The translations under genes and the position numbers were made by a program. From Ferrovibrio sp964218355 (lineage in GTDB: Bacteria; Pseudomonadota; Alphaproteobacteria; Ferrovibrionales; Ferrovibrionaceae): 64,000 nucleotides of DNA. The DNA is taken from assembly GCF_964218355.1 (NCBI RefSeq), contig NZ_CAXPMC010000009.1:124001-188000 (forward strand), in the 5' to 3' direction. The notes under the pieces were generated by a model. The model made no database searches and had not been told where the DNA came from. It saw only the letters and a program-made list of their open reading frames with translations. Shown here piece after piece: positions 43,447 to 51,609 of this stretch (position 1 is the stretch's first letter; each line of letters opens with the position of its first letter).

Positions 43447-45675
43447 ATGGTCGCAGACTGGCACCAGCAGCTCCGGCAGGCCGTCGACCGGCACCAGCGT
43501 GGCATGCTGGGCGAGGCGGTCGCGCTGTACCGGGCCGTGCTGTCGGCGAGCCCCGACAATACCGATGCCCTGCATCTGCTCGCCATGGCGCTGGAGCAGG
43601 CCGGCCAGGCGGCACAGGGGCTGCCGCTTGCCGAAAGGGCGGTCGGGCTGGATCCGGATGCGGCGGCCTACCGCAACACCCTCGGCAACATTCACAAGAC
43701 ACTGGGCAACCGCGATGCGGCCCGCGCTGCCTATGCTGCCGCCGTCCGGCTCGACCCGTCGCTGTCGGAGGCCCACAACAATCTCGGCCTGCTGGCCCAG
43801 GAGACGATGGCCTGGGATGCCGCACGGGCACATTTTGCCGCGGCCCTGCAGGCAGAGCCGGGCTATGCCGCCGCCCGCTTCAACATGGCCGTCACCGACT
43901 GGCTGGACGGCCGGCCGGAAGCGGCGCTGCCGGAATTCCGGACCGTCCTGCACGGAGCGCCGGCCTTCGCGCGGCAGATCACGGCCCTGGTGAAGCGCAG
44001 CCTCGGTCTCAGGGATGCCGCTGCCGCCAGGCAGCTGCTTGACCTGATGGCCCCCGATGCGCTTCCCGCCGCCGAGCGGTATTTCCTGCAGGCCGCCATC
44101 GCGGTCAACCAGAATGACGACAGCGCGGCGGAAGAGGACTGCCGCCGGGCGCTGCTGCTTGCCCCCGGTCAGCCGGACTGCGTCGAACTGCTCGGCGGAT
44201 TGCTGTGCCGGCGCGGTGCCTATGCCGAGGCCGTGACGCTGCTGGAGCCGGCAGCCACGACCCGGCCCGACGACCCGCGGATTCTGTCGCTGCTGGGACG
44301 TGCGCTGGTCGAAACGGGCGCCTATGGCAAGGCGGTTCCCCTGCTGCGCCGGCTTCTGCAGCAGCAGCCGGACGAGCCGTCCGTCTGGCTCGATCTGGGC
44401 CATGCCCTATTCCGGCAGCAGGATTATGCCGGCGCCCGGGACGCCTACCGGCAGGCGATCCGGCTCGACCCGAAGCGGGCCGGCCTGTATGCCGATCTGG
44501 CGCCGGCCGAAGCCTGGTGCGGCGATCTCGATGCGGCAATGGCGGCCTGCCAGGAAGCCCTGCGGCTTGATCCGGGCCTGGGCGTGGCCCGCGCCCACCT
44601 GGCAAATATCCTCGGCCTGCAGAGGCGTTTCGACGAGGCGGAGGAGCTGTACAGGTCCCTGCTGGCCGCCGACCCGGACGATGCGACCGTCCATAACAAT
44701 CTTGGGATACAGCTGCTGCGGCAGGGGCGCTATGCCGAGGGCTGGCAGCATTACGACTGGCGCTGGAAGAGCGCGGGCTGGACGACGCCGACCACCGGCA
44801 GTCGCGGGCTGCCCCGCTGGGATGGCAGCCATCCGCCGCCCGGCCGGCTGCTGGTCTGGCGCGAGCAGGGTGTCGGTGACGAGATTCTGTACAGCAGCCT
44901 GCTGCCAGACCTGGCCGCGACCGGGGCCGATGTGGTGCTGGCCACCGATCCGCGCCTCGTGCCGCTGTTCGGGCGCTCGTTCCCCGGCATCACCGTGGTC
45001 GCCGATGACGCCACTCTCGACCCGGCGTCGCTGCGGCTGGCCTGCCAGCGGCCGCTGGGCGATCTCGGCGGATTGCTGCGCCCGGACGCGGCCAGTTTCG
45101 CCCGCCATCCGCAGCACGGGCATCTGCAGGTGGATACGGACCTGCGAGATCGTCTGCGGCAGCGCTATCTTGGCGATGCGGCCCCGGGCGACCTGCTGGC
45201 CGGCATCGCCTGGAGCAGCCGCAACCGGGCCTATGGTGCCAAGAAGTCGCTCGACCTCGCCGATATGGCCGGGCTGTTCGGCCGGCCCGGTCTGCGGGCG
45301 GTTTCGCTGCAATATGGCCGCCCCGGGGATGATATCGCCGCACTAGAACGCAGCACCGGACGGACGGTCCTGTACGATGCCGCAATTGACCCGATCGCCA
45401 GTATCGATGATCAGGCGGCCCAGATCGCGGCCCTCGACCTGGTGATCACCATCAGCACGGCGGCCGCCCATCTGGCGGGCGCGCTGGGGCGGCCGACCCT
45501 GCTGCTGCTGCCCGATGAACAGGGGGTTCTCTGGTACTGGGGATGGCAGGGGCAGGCGACCCCCTGGTACGGCTCGGTGCATATCTGCCGCAGCGGCCGC
45601 GGCGAGACGACGGCCGACCTGATCGCCCGGGCCGGGCCGATGCTGGAGGCGATACTGGCCGGCCTGCGCCCCTGA
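43447..45675 (+). CDS. TPR-glycosyltransferase, FlmG-like (paralogue 4)
   Basis: This is the largest copy (742 residues): about eleven TPRs (8-437) and a C-terminal glycosyltransferase domain (455-742). It contains WREQGVGD (471-478), LAWSSRN, KKSLDL, SLQYGR, SIDDQAAQIAALD, TISTAAAHLAGALG and LWYW. It differs from the other three in the first block: Arg replaces the invariant Gly (W-R-E-Q-G), and the Thr/Ser-rich segment near the C-terminus is altered. It sits downstream of flaF and has a GGAGG ribosome-binding site. Its distance from the tandem trio and its sequence differences suggest a separate duplication history. Confidence 0.86.
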   Translation: MVADWHQQLRQAVDRHQRGMLGEAVALYRAVLSASPDNTDALHLLAMALEQAGQAAQGLPLAERAVGLDPDAAAYRNTLGNIHKTLGNRDAARAAYAAAVRLDPSLSEAHNNLGLLAQETMAWDAARAHFAAALQAEPGYAAARFNMAVTDWLDGRPEAALPEFRTVLHGAPAFARQITALVKRSLGLRDAAAARQLLDLMAPDALPAAERYFLQAAIAVNQNDDSAAEEDCRRALLLAPGQPDCVELLGGLLCRRGAYAEAVTLLEPAATTRPDDPRILSLLGRALVETGAYGKAVPLLRRLLQQQPDEPSVWLDLGHALFRQQDYAGARDAYRQAIRLDPKRAGLYADLAPAEAWCGDLDAAMAACQEALRLDPGLGVARAHLANILGLQRRFDEAEELYRSLLAADPDDATVHNNLGIQLLRQGRYAEGWQHYDWRWKSAGWTTPTTGSRGLPRWDGSHPPPGRLLVWREQGVGDEILYSSLLPDLAATGADVVLATDPRLVPLFGRSFPGITVVADDATLDPASLRLACQRPLGDLGGLLRPDAASFARHPQHGHLQVDTDLRDRLRQRYLGDAAPGDLLAGIAWSSRNRAYGAKKSLDLADMAGLFGRPGLRAVSLQYGRPGDDIAALERSTGRTVLYDAAIDPIASIDDQAAQIAALDLVITISTAAAHLAGALGRPTLLLLPDEQGVLWYWGWQGQATPWYGSVHICRSGRGETTADLIARAGPMLEAILAGLRP

Positions 45676-45830
45676 AGGGGCGGATCGGCTTCGCCTGCTG
45701 GCGGGAATCTGCTAGTATCTGAACCCGGTTTTGCCGCTTCGCCGCGTGGTTCAGGTTTCGGTAACCAAATTATGCGAGGAAGACGGTGGCGAAATAACGC
45801 GCTGCGAATCGCAATAGAGGGGGATACCCA

Positions 45831-46052
45831 ATGTCGATGACGGAAGAAGAGCAGAGCAAGGTCACCCGCGAGTCCTTCGTCGCGACCTGGGAAGCTCTGG
45901 TGAATGGCGGCGTCAGCCGCGAGGTCGTGGCGGCCATTGCCATGAGCATGGCCCTGGCTGAGCTGACCTCGATCTTCGGCAAGGCGGTGACCGCCCATGG
46001 GCTCGAGAAGCTGCCGGATACGATCCGTTCGGGCGCTTTCGACCAGAAGTAA
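45831..46052 (+). CDS. Small helical protein, 73 residues, unknown function
   Basis: This short gene has GGGGGA before its ATG and GC-rich third codon positions. The product (MSMTEEEQSKVTRESFVATW at the start) is predicted mostly helical, with an amphipathic middle section (EVVAAIAMSMALAELTSIFG). It has no signal peptide or domain I recognise. It lies between the fourth FlmG-like gene and a YjfB-like small gene, so a role around flagella is possible by location only. A terminator-like hairpin follows. Confidence 0.75.
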   Translation: MSMTEEEQSKVTRESFVATWEALVNGGVSREVVAAIAMSMALAELTSIFGKAVTAHGLEKLPDTIRSGAFDQK

Positions 46053-46090
46053 GCCATTTCCCGGCGGCCGGCCGGCGCCGCAGACATGAT

Positions 46091-46122
46091 AAAAGCCGGT
46101 CCCTGTGGGCCGGCTTTTGTAT
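46091..46122 (+). terminator. Probable terminator after the 73-residue gene
   Basis: The sequence AAAAGCCGG...CCGGCTTTT forms a 9-bp perfect stem, extended by a GU and two GC pairs around a CTGT loop. The distal arm ends in four Ts followed by GTATT. The A-rich and T-rich arms make it usable on both strands, facing the 46161-46337 minus-strand gene. Confidence 0.8.
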
Positions 46123-46160
46123 TGCAGGCCGGATTGCCGGCCTGTAACGGGCTTCCGGTG

Positions 46161-46337
46161 TCAGACGCTGATGTCAACCTGTCCGCCGACGCCGGCAGCA
46201 GTGGGGCCGGCCGCCTTGGTGATCTGCTTGATATTCTCGAGCCCGGCGGTGACGGCACTGAGCACAGCCAGCTGCGAGTCGCGGGCCACCTTGAGGCCGA
46301 CGAGATACAGTTCCTGTTTGACGCCTGTCGCTTCCAC
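46161..46337 (-). CDS. Small YjfB-like putative motility protein
   Basis: This 58-residue frame reads GTG (VEATGVKQELYLVGLKVARD at the start) to a TGA. It is preceded by GGAG at 6-7 bp spacing. The pattern K-Q-x-L-x-L-x2-L-K-V-A-R-D and the end GGQVDISV resemble the small putative motility proteins of the YjfB family, which also end in a V/I-D-x-x-V motif. Third codon positions are GC-rich. It is too short for common ORF cut-offs. It lies next to the flagellar island, which supports a motility role, though the role of the family itself is not well established. Confidence 0.68.
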   Translation of the reverse strand: MEATGVKQELYLVGLKVARDSQLAVLSAVTAGLENIKQITKAAGPTAAGVGGQVDISV

Positions 46338-46462
46338 GGGATGCTCCGATCAATTCTTAACAAGAATACCAGTGCGGACCGCACGGGCCAAGGAAATTCA
46401 CGCATCTTCTTGACGGGTATGGTTAAAATCCGGCTCGCGGAAGCCGGGTCGGGGCGCTATAT

Positions 46463-46482
46463 TTGGTTTCATATGTAACCAA
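46463..46482. promoter_or_regulatory. Near-perfect 20-bp palindrome upstream of the FAD monooxygenase
   Basis: TTGGTTTC-ATAT-GTAACCAA is a 20-bp palindrome in which 9 of 10 base pairs match (the seventh from each end is T-T). It lies 25-44 bp before the monooxygenase start codon. This position and symmetry fit an operator for a dimeric repressor of the MarR or a similar family. No regulator gene is adjacent. Confidence 0.6.
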
Positions 46483-46506
46483 AAAGGGCAGTCTGGGGAG
46501 GACAGG

Positions 46507-48075
46507 ATGGCGGATTTCGCCTATCCGGATTTTGGCTATCGCGCGCCCGGGGCAGGCTCCGGCGGCATCGACCGCTGCCGGGTGGCCATTGTCGGCGGTG
46601 GCCCGGTCGGGCTGAGCGCGGCGCTGGATCTGGCCCATCATGGCGTCGACTGCGTGCTGCTGGACGAGGACAGCACAGTCAGCTCCGGCAGCCGGGCGAT
46701 CTGCTATGCCAAGCGTACCCTGGAAATCTGGGACCGGCTCGGCATCGGTCCGCGCATGCTCGACAAGGGCGTGACCTGGCAGGTTGGCCGGGTTTTTCAC
46801 GGGCCCGACCAGCGTTACAGCTTCGACCTGCTGCCGGAAAGCGGCCATCAGTATCCGGCCTTCATCAATCTCCAGCAGTATTACGCGGAGCTGTATCTGG
46901 TTGAAGCAGCCCGCCGGATGACGGGCGTCGACCTGCGCTGGCGCCACCGGGTGACGGGTGCCATTGCCGGGAATGACGGTGTGCGTCTGTCCGTTGAGAC
47001 CCCGGACGGCCCCTACACGGTGGTTGCCGATTATGTGCTGGCGGCAGACGGCGCCCGGTCGACCCTGCGCCGCAGCCTGGGGCTCGATTTCCGCGGTCAG
47101 GTCTTCGAGGATCGGTTCCTCATTGCCGACGTGCATATGAAAGCCGGCTTTCCGTCGGAACGCTGGTTCTGGTTCGATCCGCCTTTTCATGCCGGCGGCT
47201 CGGCCCTGCTGCACAAGCAGCCCGACGATATCTGGCGCATCGATCTGCAGCTCGGCTGGGACGCCGACCCCGAGACGGAGCGCCAGCCCGAGCGGGTGAT
47301 TCCGCGCCTGAAGGCGATGCTGGGCAAGGACGTGCCCTTCGAACTCGAGTGGGTCAGCGTCTATACCTTCCAGTGCCGCCGGCTCGACCGGTTCCGCCAT
47401 GGCCGCGTTTTTTTCATCGGCGATTCCGCGCACCAGGTCTCGCCCTTCGGTGCCCGCGGTGCCAATTCCGGCGTGCAGGATGCCGATAACCTGGTCTGGA
47501 AACTGGCCCATGTGCTGCGTGGCGAGGCGCCGGACAGTCTGCTCGACACCTATGACGGCGAACGGATCGCGGCTGCCGACGAGAATATCGGCCACTCGAC
47601 CCGCAGCACCGATTTCATCGTGCCGCGCAATGCCATGGCACGGCATTTCCGCAACGCGGTGCTTGAGCTTGCCGCCGGCTATCCCTTTGCCCGCCGGATG
47701 GTGAATTCGGGGCGTCTCTCGATGCCGACGACCTACCGCGACACACCGCTGTCGACGCCGGACCGCGACGCCTTCGCGGCGGGGCCGCCTCCGGGCGCGG
47801 CCGCGATCGACGCTCCGGATGGTGACGGCTGGCTGCTGGGCCGCTGTCACGTCGGCTTCACGCTGCTCGCCTTCGGCGACGGGCCTGCGGTATCCGATCC
47901 CCGCATCGCCCGCGCGGTTCTGCCCGCCGACGGCCCGGCAGCGCGGCGCTATGGCGCTGGTCCGGGCACGGCTTATCTCCTGCGCCCCGACCAGCATGTG
48001 GCTGCCCGCTGGCGGACGCCGACAACTGCAGACATATCAGCAGCTTACGAACGGGCGCTGGGCCGCGCCGCCTGA
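46507..48075 (+). CDS. FAD-dependent monooxygenase, aromatic hydroxylase (PheA/MhpA/TetX) family
   Basis: This 522-residue flavoprotein has the FAD dinucleotide motif VGGGPVGLSAA (about 29-39), the DG motif (VLAADGARSTLRRSL) and the second FAD motif FFIGDSAHQVSPFGARGANSG, in part GDSAHQVSPFGARGAN. It ends in a thioredoxin-like C-terminal domain typical of phenol-type hydroxylases. It probably hydroxylates an aromatic ring with NAD(P)H and O2. Both the substrate and the pathway are unknown. A near-perfect palindrome precedes it, implying tight control by substrate. It is followed by fabD after 94 bp. Confidence 0.9.
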   Translation: MADFAYPDFGYRAPGAGSGGIDRCRVAIVGGGPVGLSAALDLAHHGVDCVLLDEDSTVSSGSRAICYAKRTLEIWDRLGIGPRMLDKGVTWQVGRVFHGPDQRYSFDLLPESGHQYPAFINLQQYYAELYLVEAARRMTGVDLRWRHRVTGAIAGNDGVRLSVETPDGPYTVVADYVLAADGARSTLRRSLGLDFRGQVFEDRFLIADVHMKAGFPSERWFWFDPPFHAGGSALLHKQPDDIWRIDLQLGWDADPETERQPERVIPRLKAMLGKDVPFELEWVSVYTFQCRRLDRFRHGRVFFIGDSAHQVSPFGARGANSGVQDADNLVWKLAHVLRGEAPDSLLDTYDGERIAAADENIGHSTRSTDFIVPRNAMARHFRNAVLELAAGYPFARRMVNSGRLSMPTTYRDTPLSTPDRDAFAAGPPPGAAAIDAPDGDGWLLGRCHVGFTLLAFGDGPAVSDPRIARAVLPADGPAARRYGAGPGTAYLLRPDQHVAARWRTPTTADISAAYERALGRAA

Positions 48076-48169
48076 GCGGACGCTTGACAGGGCCGGACCG
48101 GCGCTTATGACTGGCGCGGCATTTCGGGCCACCCCGCCGGGGGCCGGTCGCAATCGGGAGCTTTTGCAT

Positions 48170-49111
48170 ATGAGTCGCGCCTTCGTGTTTCCGGGCCAGG
48201 GCAGCCAGGCTGTCGGCATGGGCAGGGATATGGCCGAGGCTTTCGCCACGGCCCGTCAGGTTTTCGAGGAAGTCGACGACGCATTGTCGCAGAAGCTGTC
48301 GGCCCTGATGTTCGGTGGCCCCGAAGCGGATCTCACCCTGACCGAGAATGCCCAGCCGGCCCTGATGGCCTGCAGCCTGGCTGTCGTGCGTGTTGCCGAG
48401 AAGGATTTCGGCGTCGACTTTGCCGCCAAAGGAAGTTACGCCGCCGGCCATTCGCTGGGCGAGTATTCCGCGCTCTGCGCCATGGGGGCATTGTCGGTTG
48501 CCGATACCGCGCGCCTGCTGAAGCTGCGCGGCCAGTCGATGCAGAAAGCCGTGCCGGTGGGCGAGGGCGCCATGGCCGCCCTGCTGGGGGCCGAACTCGA
48601 CCTGGCGCAGCAGGTGGTGGCCGAGGCTGCCCAGGGCGATGTGCTCGGCTGTGCCAACGACAATGGCGGCGGCCAGGTGGTGATCTCCGGCAAAAAATCC
48701 GCCGTCGAACGGGCGATCGAGCTGGCCAAGACCAAGGGCGTCAAGCGGGGCATGCTGCTGCCGGTCAGCGCGCCGTTCCACTGCGCCCTGATGCAGCCTG
48801 CGGCCGATGCCATGGCCGAGGCACTGGGCCGGGTGACGATGACCGCGCCGAAGCTGCCTGTGGTCTCGAACGTGACGGCGAAGGGTGAGTCGGATCCCGA
48901 TGACATCCGCAAGCTGCTGGTGCAGCAGGTGACCGGTCTGGTGCGCTGGCGCGAGAGCATGCTGTGGCTGAAGGGACAGGGCGTCGGCCAGATCGTCGAG
49001 CTCGGTTCCGGCAAGGTGCTGGCCGGACTGATCAAGCGCATCGACAAGGAAGTCGAAGGGACCAGTGTCGGCGCGCCGGCCGAACTGGAAGCCTGGGCGA
49101 AAAGCCTGTAA
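48170..49111 (+). CDS. fabD: Malonyl-CoA:ACP transacylase
   Basis: FabD transfers malonyl from CoA to ACP for fatty-acid elongation. The 313-residue protein begins RAFVFPGQGSQAVGMG and has the nucleophile motif GHSLGEYSAL, the His-containing PVSAPFHCALM and the QVTGLVRW segment. The ATG at 48170 is preceded by GGGAG; a longer frame from 47819 reads through the monooxygenase gene and is rejected. It heads the fab block with fabG, acpP and fabF. Confidence 0.97.
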   Translation: MSRAFVFPGQGSQAVGMGRDMAEAFATARQVFEEVDDALSQKLSALMFGGPEADLTLTENAQPALMACSLAVVRVAEKDFGVDFAAKGSYAAGHSLGEYSALCAMGALSVADTARLLKLRGQSMQKAVPVGEGAMAALLGAELDLAQQVVAEAAQGDVLGCANDNGGGQVVISGKKSAVERAIELAKTKGVKRGMLLPVSAPFHCALMQPAADAMAEALGRVTMTAPKLPVVSNVTAKGESDPDDIRKLLVQQVTGLVRWRESMLWLKGQGVGQIVELGSGKVLAGLIKRIDKEVEGTSVGAPAELEAWAKSL

Positions 49112-49141
49112 GCAGCAGGCCTCAGCAAGGAGACAGACTGC

Positions 49142-49879
49142 ATGTTCGATCTGACCGGTAAATTCGCCCTTGTCACCGGCGCCACCGGCGGCATCGGCGG
49201 CGCCATCGCCGAGGCACTGCATGCCCAGGGTGCCACCGTGGCCCTGTCCGGCACCCGCGAGGCGGTGCTGCAGGACCTGGCCGGCAAGCTCGGCGGCCGC
49301 GCCCATGTGCTGCCCTGCAATCTCGCCGATGCCGAGGCGGTGAATGCCCTGGTGGGCCAGGCCGAAGCCGCCATGGGCCAGGTCGACATCCTGGTGAACA
49401 ATGCCGGCATCACCCGCGACGGCCTTGCCATGCGGATGAAAGATGAAGACTGGCAGACCGTTCTGGACGTCAACCTTTCGGCCGCCTTCCGGCTGGCCCG
49501 GGCCTCGCTGAAAGGCATGATGAAGCGCCGCTGGGGCCGCATCGTCAGCATCACCTCGGTGGTCGGCGCGACCGGCAATCCGGGCCAGCTGAACTATGCC
49601 GCTGCCAAGGCCGGCCTGACCGGCCTGACCAAGTCGCTGGCCCAGGAAGTCGCCTCGCGGAACATCACGGCCAACTGCGTCGCCCCCGGCTTTATCCAGA
49701 CGGCAATGACGGATGTTCTGACCGACCAGCAGAAAGACGTGATTTCCCAGAAAATTCCGGCCGGCCGACTCGGCCAGGCCCCGGAAATCGCCGCCGCGGT
49801 GGTCTATCTGGCCTCGGAGGAAGCGGCCTATGTGACCGGCCAGACCTTGCATGTAAACGGCGGTATGGCCATGATTTAA
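49142..49879 (+). CDS. fabG: 3-oxoacyl-[ACP] reductase
   Basis: This 245-residue SDR reduces 3-oxoacyl-ACP with NADPH. It has TGATGGIGGAIA (about 13-24), NNAGITRDG, the Ser in ITSVVGATG, YAAAKAG (catalytic Y and K) and the C-terminal TLHVNGGMAMI. An AAGGAGACAG ribosome-binding region precedes it. It lies 31 bp after fabD and 145 bp before acpP, as in most alphaproteobacteria. Confidence 0.97.
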   Translation: MFDLTGKFALVTGATGGIGGAIAEALHAQGATVALSGTREAVLQDLAGKLGGRAHVLPCNLADAEAVNALVGQAEAAMGQVDILVNNAGITRDGLAMRMKDEDWQTVLDVNLSAAFRLARASLKGMMKRRWGRIVSITSVVGATGNPGQLNYAAAKAGLTGLTKSLAQEVASRNITANCVAPGFIQTAMTDVLTDQQKDVISQKIPAGRLGQAPEIAAAVVYLASEEAAYVTGQTLHVNGGMAMI

Positions 49880-49904
49880 GCCGGAAATCCGGCATGGAAT
49901 CGGC

Positions 49905-49925
49905 CGTTCCGCCCTCGGTGGAACG
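49905..49925 (+). other. Intercistronic hairpin between fabG and acpP
   Basis: CGTTCC-N9-GGAACG (49905-49910 with 49920-49925) forms a six-base-pair stem extended by two CG pairs inside. A second small stem GCCGGA-AA-TCCGGC (49880-49893) precedes it. There is no long U-tract. The hairpins may reduce read-through or stabilise the fabG transcript end before the highly expressed acpP. Confidence 0.4.
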
Positions 49926-49971
49926 TCTTGGAAGCGCGGGGTTTCTATGCTAAGGGAGGCCCCCATCTGCC

Positions 49972-50003
49972 GGCTGCCCCCGTTTCGGACGGCGCGGGCA
50001 GCC
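49972..50003 (+). other. Hairpin in the acpP leader
   Basis: An 8-bp perfect stem GGCTGCCC / GGGCAGCC (49972-49979 with 49996-50003) lies 21 bp before the acpP start codon and just upstream of its AGGA ribosome-binding site. It may influence acpP translation or mRNA stability; this is inference from structure only. Confidence 0.35.
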
Positions 50004-50024
50004 ACAACCACAAGGACTTAGGAA

Positions 50025-50264
50025 ATGAGCGACATTGCTGAGCGCGTGAAGAAGATCGTCGTCGAGCATCTGGGCGTCGAGGAAGAGAAGGTTACCGAGA
50101 CTGCCAGCTTCATCGATGACCTGGGCGCGGACAGCCTGGACACGGTCGAGCTGGTGATGGCGTTCGAAGAGGAATTCGGCGTCGAGATTCCCGACGACGC
50201 GGCCGAGAAGATCCTGACCGTCAAGGACGCGATCGACTTCATCAAGGAGCGCTCCGCAGCGTAA
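50025..50264 (+). CDS. acpP: Acyl carrier protein
   Basis: This 79-residue acidic helical protein carries growing acyl chains on a phosphopantetheine arm. The attachment serine is in GADSLDTVELVMAFEEEFG. The N-terminus (MSDIAERVKKIVVEHLGVEE) is typical of alphaproteobacterial AcpP. The gene follows AGGA at 7 bp and precedes fabF by 58 bp. Confidence 0.98.
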   Translation: MSDIAERVKKIVVEHLGVEEEKVTETASFIDDLGADSLDTVELVMAFEEEFGVEIPDDAAEKILTVKDAIDFIKERSAA

Positions 50265-50322
50265 GTCCTGCGGACGCCGCCGCCAGTTTCTTCCGTCCGA
50301 TCCTGTCGCGAAAGGTTTCGCC

Positions 50323-51600
50323 ATGCGTCGTGTCGTCGTCACCGGCCTCGGCCTCGTCACGCCGCTGGCATGCGGCGTTGAAGCGACCTGGACCCGGCTG
50401 ATCAATGGTGAGTCGGGCCTTGGCCCGATCACCCGGTTCGACGCATCCGAAATGCCGGCCCGCATTGCCGGCCAGGTGCCGCTGAAGGCGGATTTCCCGG
50501 ATCGGGCCGATGCCTTCGATCCCGACGAATGGATGGAAGCCAAGGAACGCAAGCGTGTCGACGACTTCATTGTCTACGGCTTGGCGGCGGCGAAGCAGGC
50601 CGTGCAGGATTCCGGCTGGGAGCCGGCCGACGAGGAGCAGCGCTGCCGCACCGGCGTGCTGATCGGCTCGGGCATCGGCGGCCTGAACGGGATCGAGGAA
50701 GCGGCGATCACCCTCAAGGAAAAGGGCCATCGCCGCATCAGCCCGTTCTTCGTGCCGGGCCGGCTGATCAACCTCGTCTCCGGCCATGTTTCCATCGAAT
50801 ACGGTTTCAAAGGCCCGAACCATGCCGTGGTGACGGCCTGTTCGACCGGCGCCCATGCGATCGGCGATGCGGCCCGCATCATCATGTGGGACGATGCCGA
50901 TGTGATGGTTGCCGGCGGTGCCGAGGCGACCATCGGTCCGCTCGGCGTTGCCGGCTTTGCCGCCGCCCGCGCCCTGTCGACCGGTTTCAACGACAATCCG
51001 GCTGCCGGCTCGCGCCCCTGGGACAAGGGCCGCGACGGCTTTGTCATGGGCGAGGGTGCCGGCATCGTCGTGCTGGAAGAGCTTGAGCATGCGAAGCGCC
51101 GCGGCGCCAAGATCTACGCCGAGGTGGTCGGCTACGGCATGTCCGGCGATGCCTATCACATCACTGCACCGCACGAGAGCGGTGACGGTGCCTTCCGCTG
51201 CATGCAGGCGGCGCTGAAGCGCTCCGGCCTGCAGCCCTCCGACATCGATTATGTGAATGCCCACGGCACCTCGACGCCGCTGGGCGACGAGATCGAGCTG
51301 AAGGCCGTGAAGCGGCTGTTCGGCAATGCCGTGGCCAGCCTGTCGATGTCGTCGACCAAGTCGGCCATCGGCCATCTGCTTGGTGCTGCCGGTGCGGTCG
51401 AAGCGATCTTCTCGACCCTGGCGGTCAAGACCGGCATCGTGCCGCCCACGCTGAATCTCGAGAACCCGACCGAAGAGGCCGAGGGACTCGACCTGGTACC
51501 GCTCAAGGCCAAACAGCGCGATGTGCGGGCGGCTCTCTCGAACTCCTTCGGCTTCGGCGGCACCAATGCGTCGCTGGTGCTGAAGCGGTACGACGCCTAA
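50323..51600 (+). CDS. fabF: 3-oxoacyl-[ACP] synthase II
   Basis: This 425-residue condensing enzyme begins RRVVVTGLGLVTPL. It has the active-site cysteine in VTACSTGAHAIGDA and catalytic histidines in NAHGTSTPLGD and STKSAIGHLLGAAG. It elongates acyl-ACP with malonyl-ACP. It follows acpP in the conserved order and precedes mltG by 9 bp, so the two are probably cotranscribed. Confidence 0.98.
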   Translation: MRRVVVTGLGLVTPLACGVEATWTRLINGESGLGPITRFDASEMPARIAGQVPLKADFPDRADAFDPDEWMEAKERKRVDDFIVYGLAAAKQAVQDSGWEPADEEQRCRTGVLIGSGIGGLNGIEEAAITLKEKGHRRISPFFVPGRLINLVSGHVSIEYGFKGPNHAVVTACSTGAHAIGDAARIIMWDDADVMVAGGAEATIGPLGVAGFAAARALSTGFNDNPAAGSRPWDKGRDGFVMGEGAGIVVLEELEHAKRRGAKIYAEVVGYGMSGDAYHITAPHESGDGAFRCMQAALKRSGLQPSDIDYVNAHGTSTPLGDEIELKAVKRLFGNAVASLSMSSTKSAIGHLLGAAGAVEAIFSTLAVKTGIVPPTLNLENPTEEAEGLDLVPLKAKQRDVRAALSNSFGFGGTNASLVLKRYDA

Positions 51601-51609
51601 ACCCTTCCG

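Noticed and set aside
45690..45790. A long-range CTGAACC/GGTTCAG inverted repeat as a regulatory site
   Set aside because: The arms are only 7 bp with a large loop, so the match could easily be chance in this GC-rich sequence.
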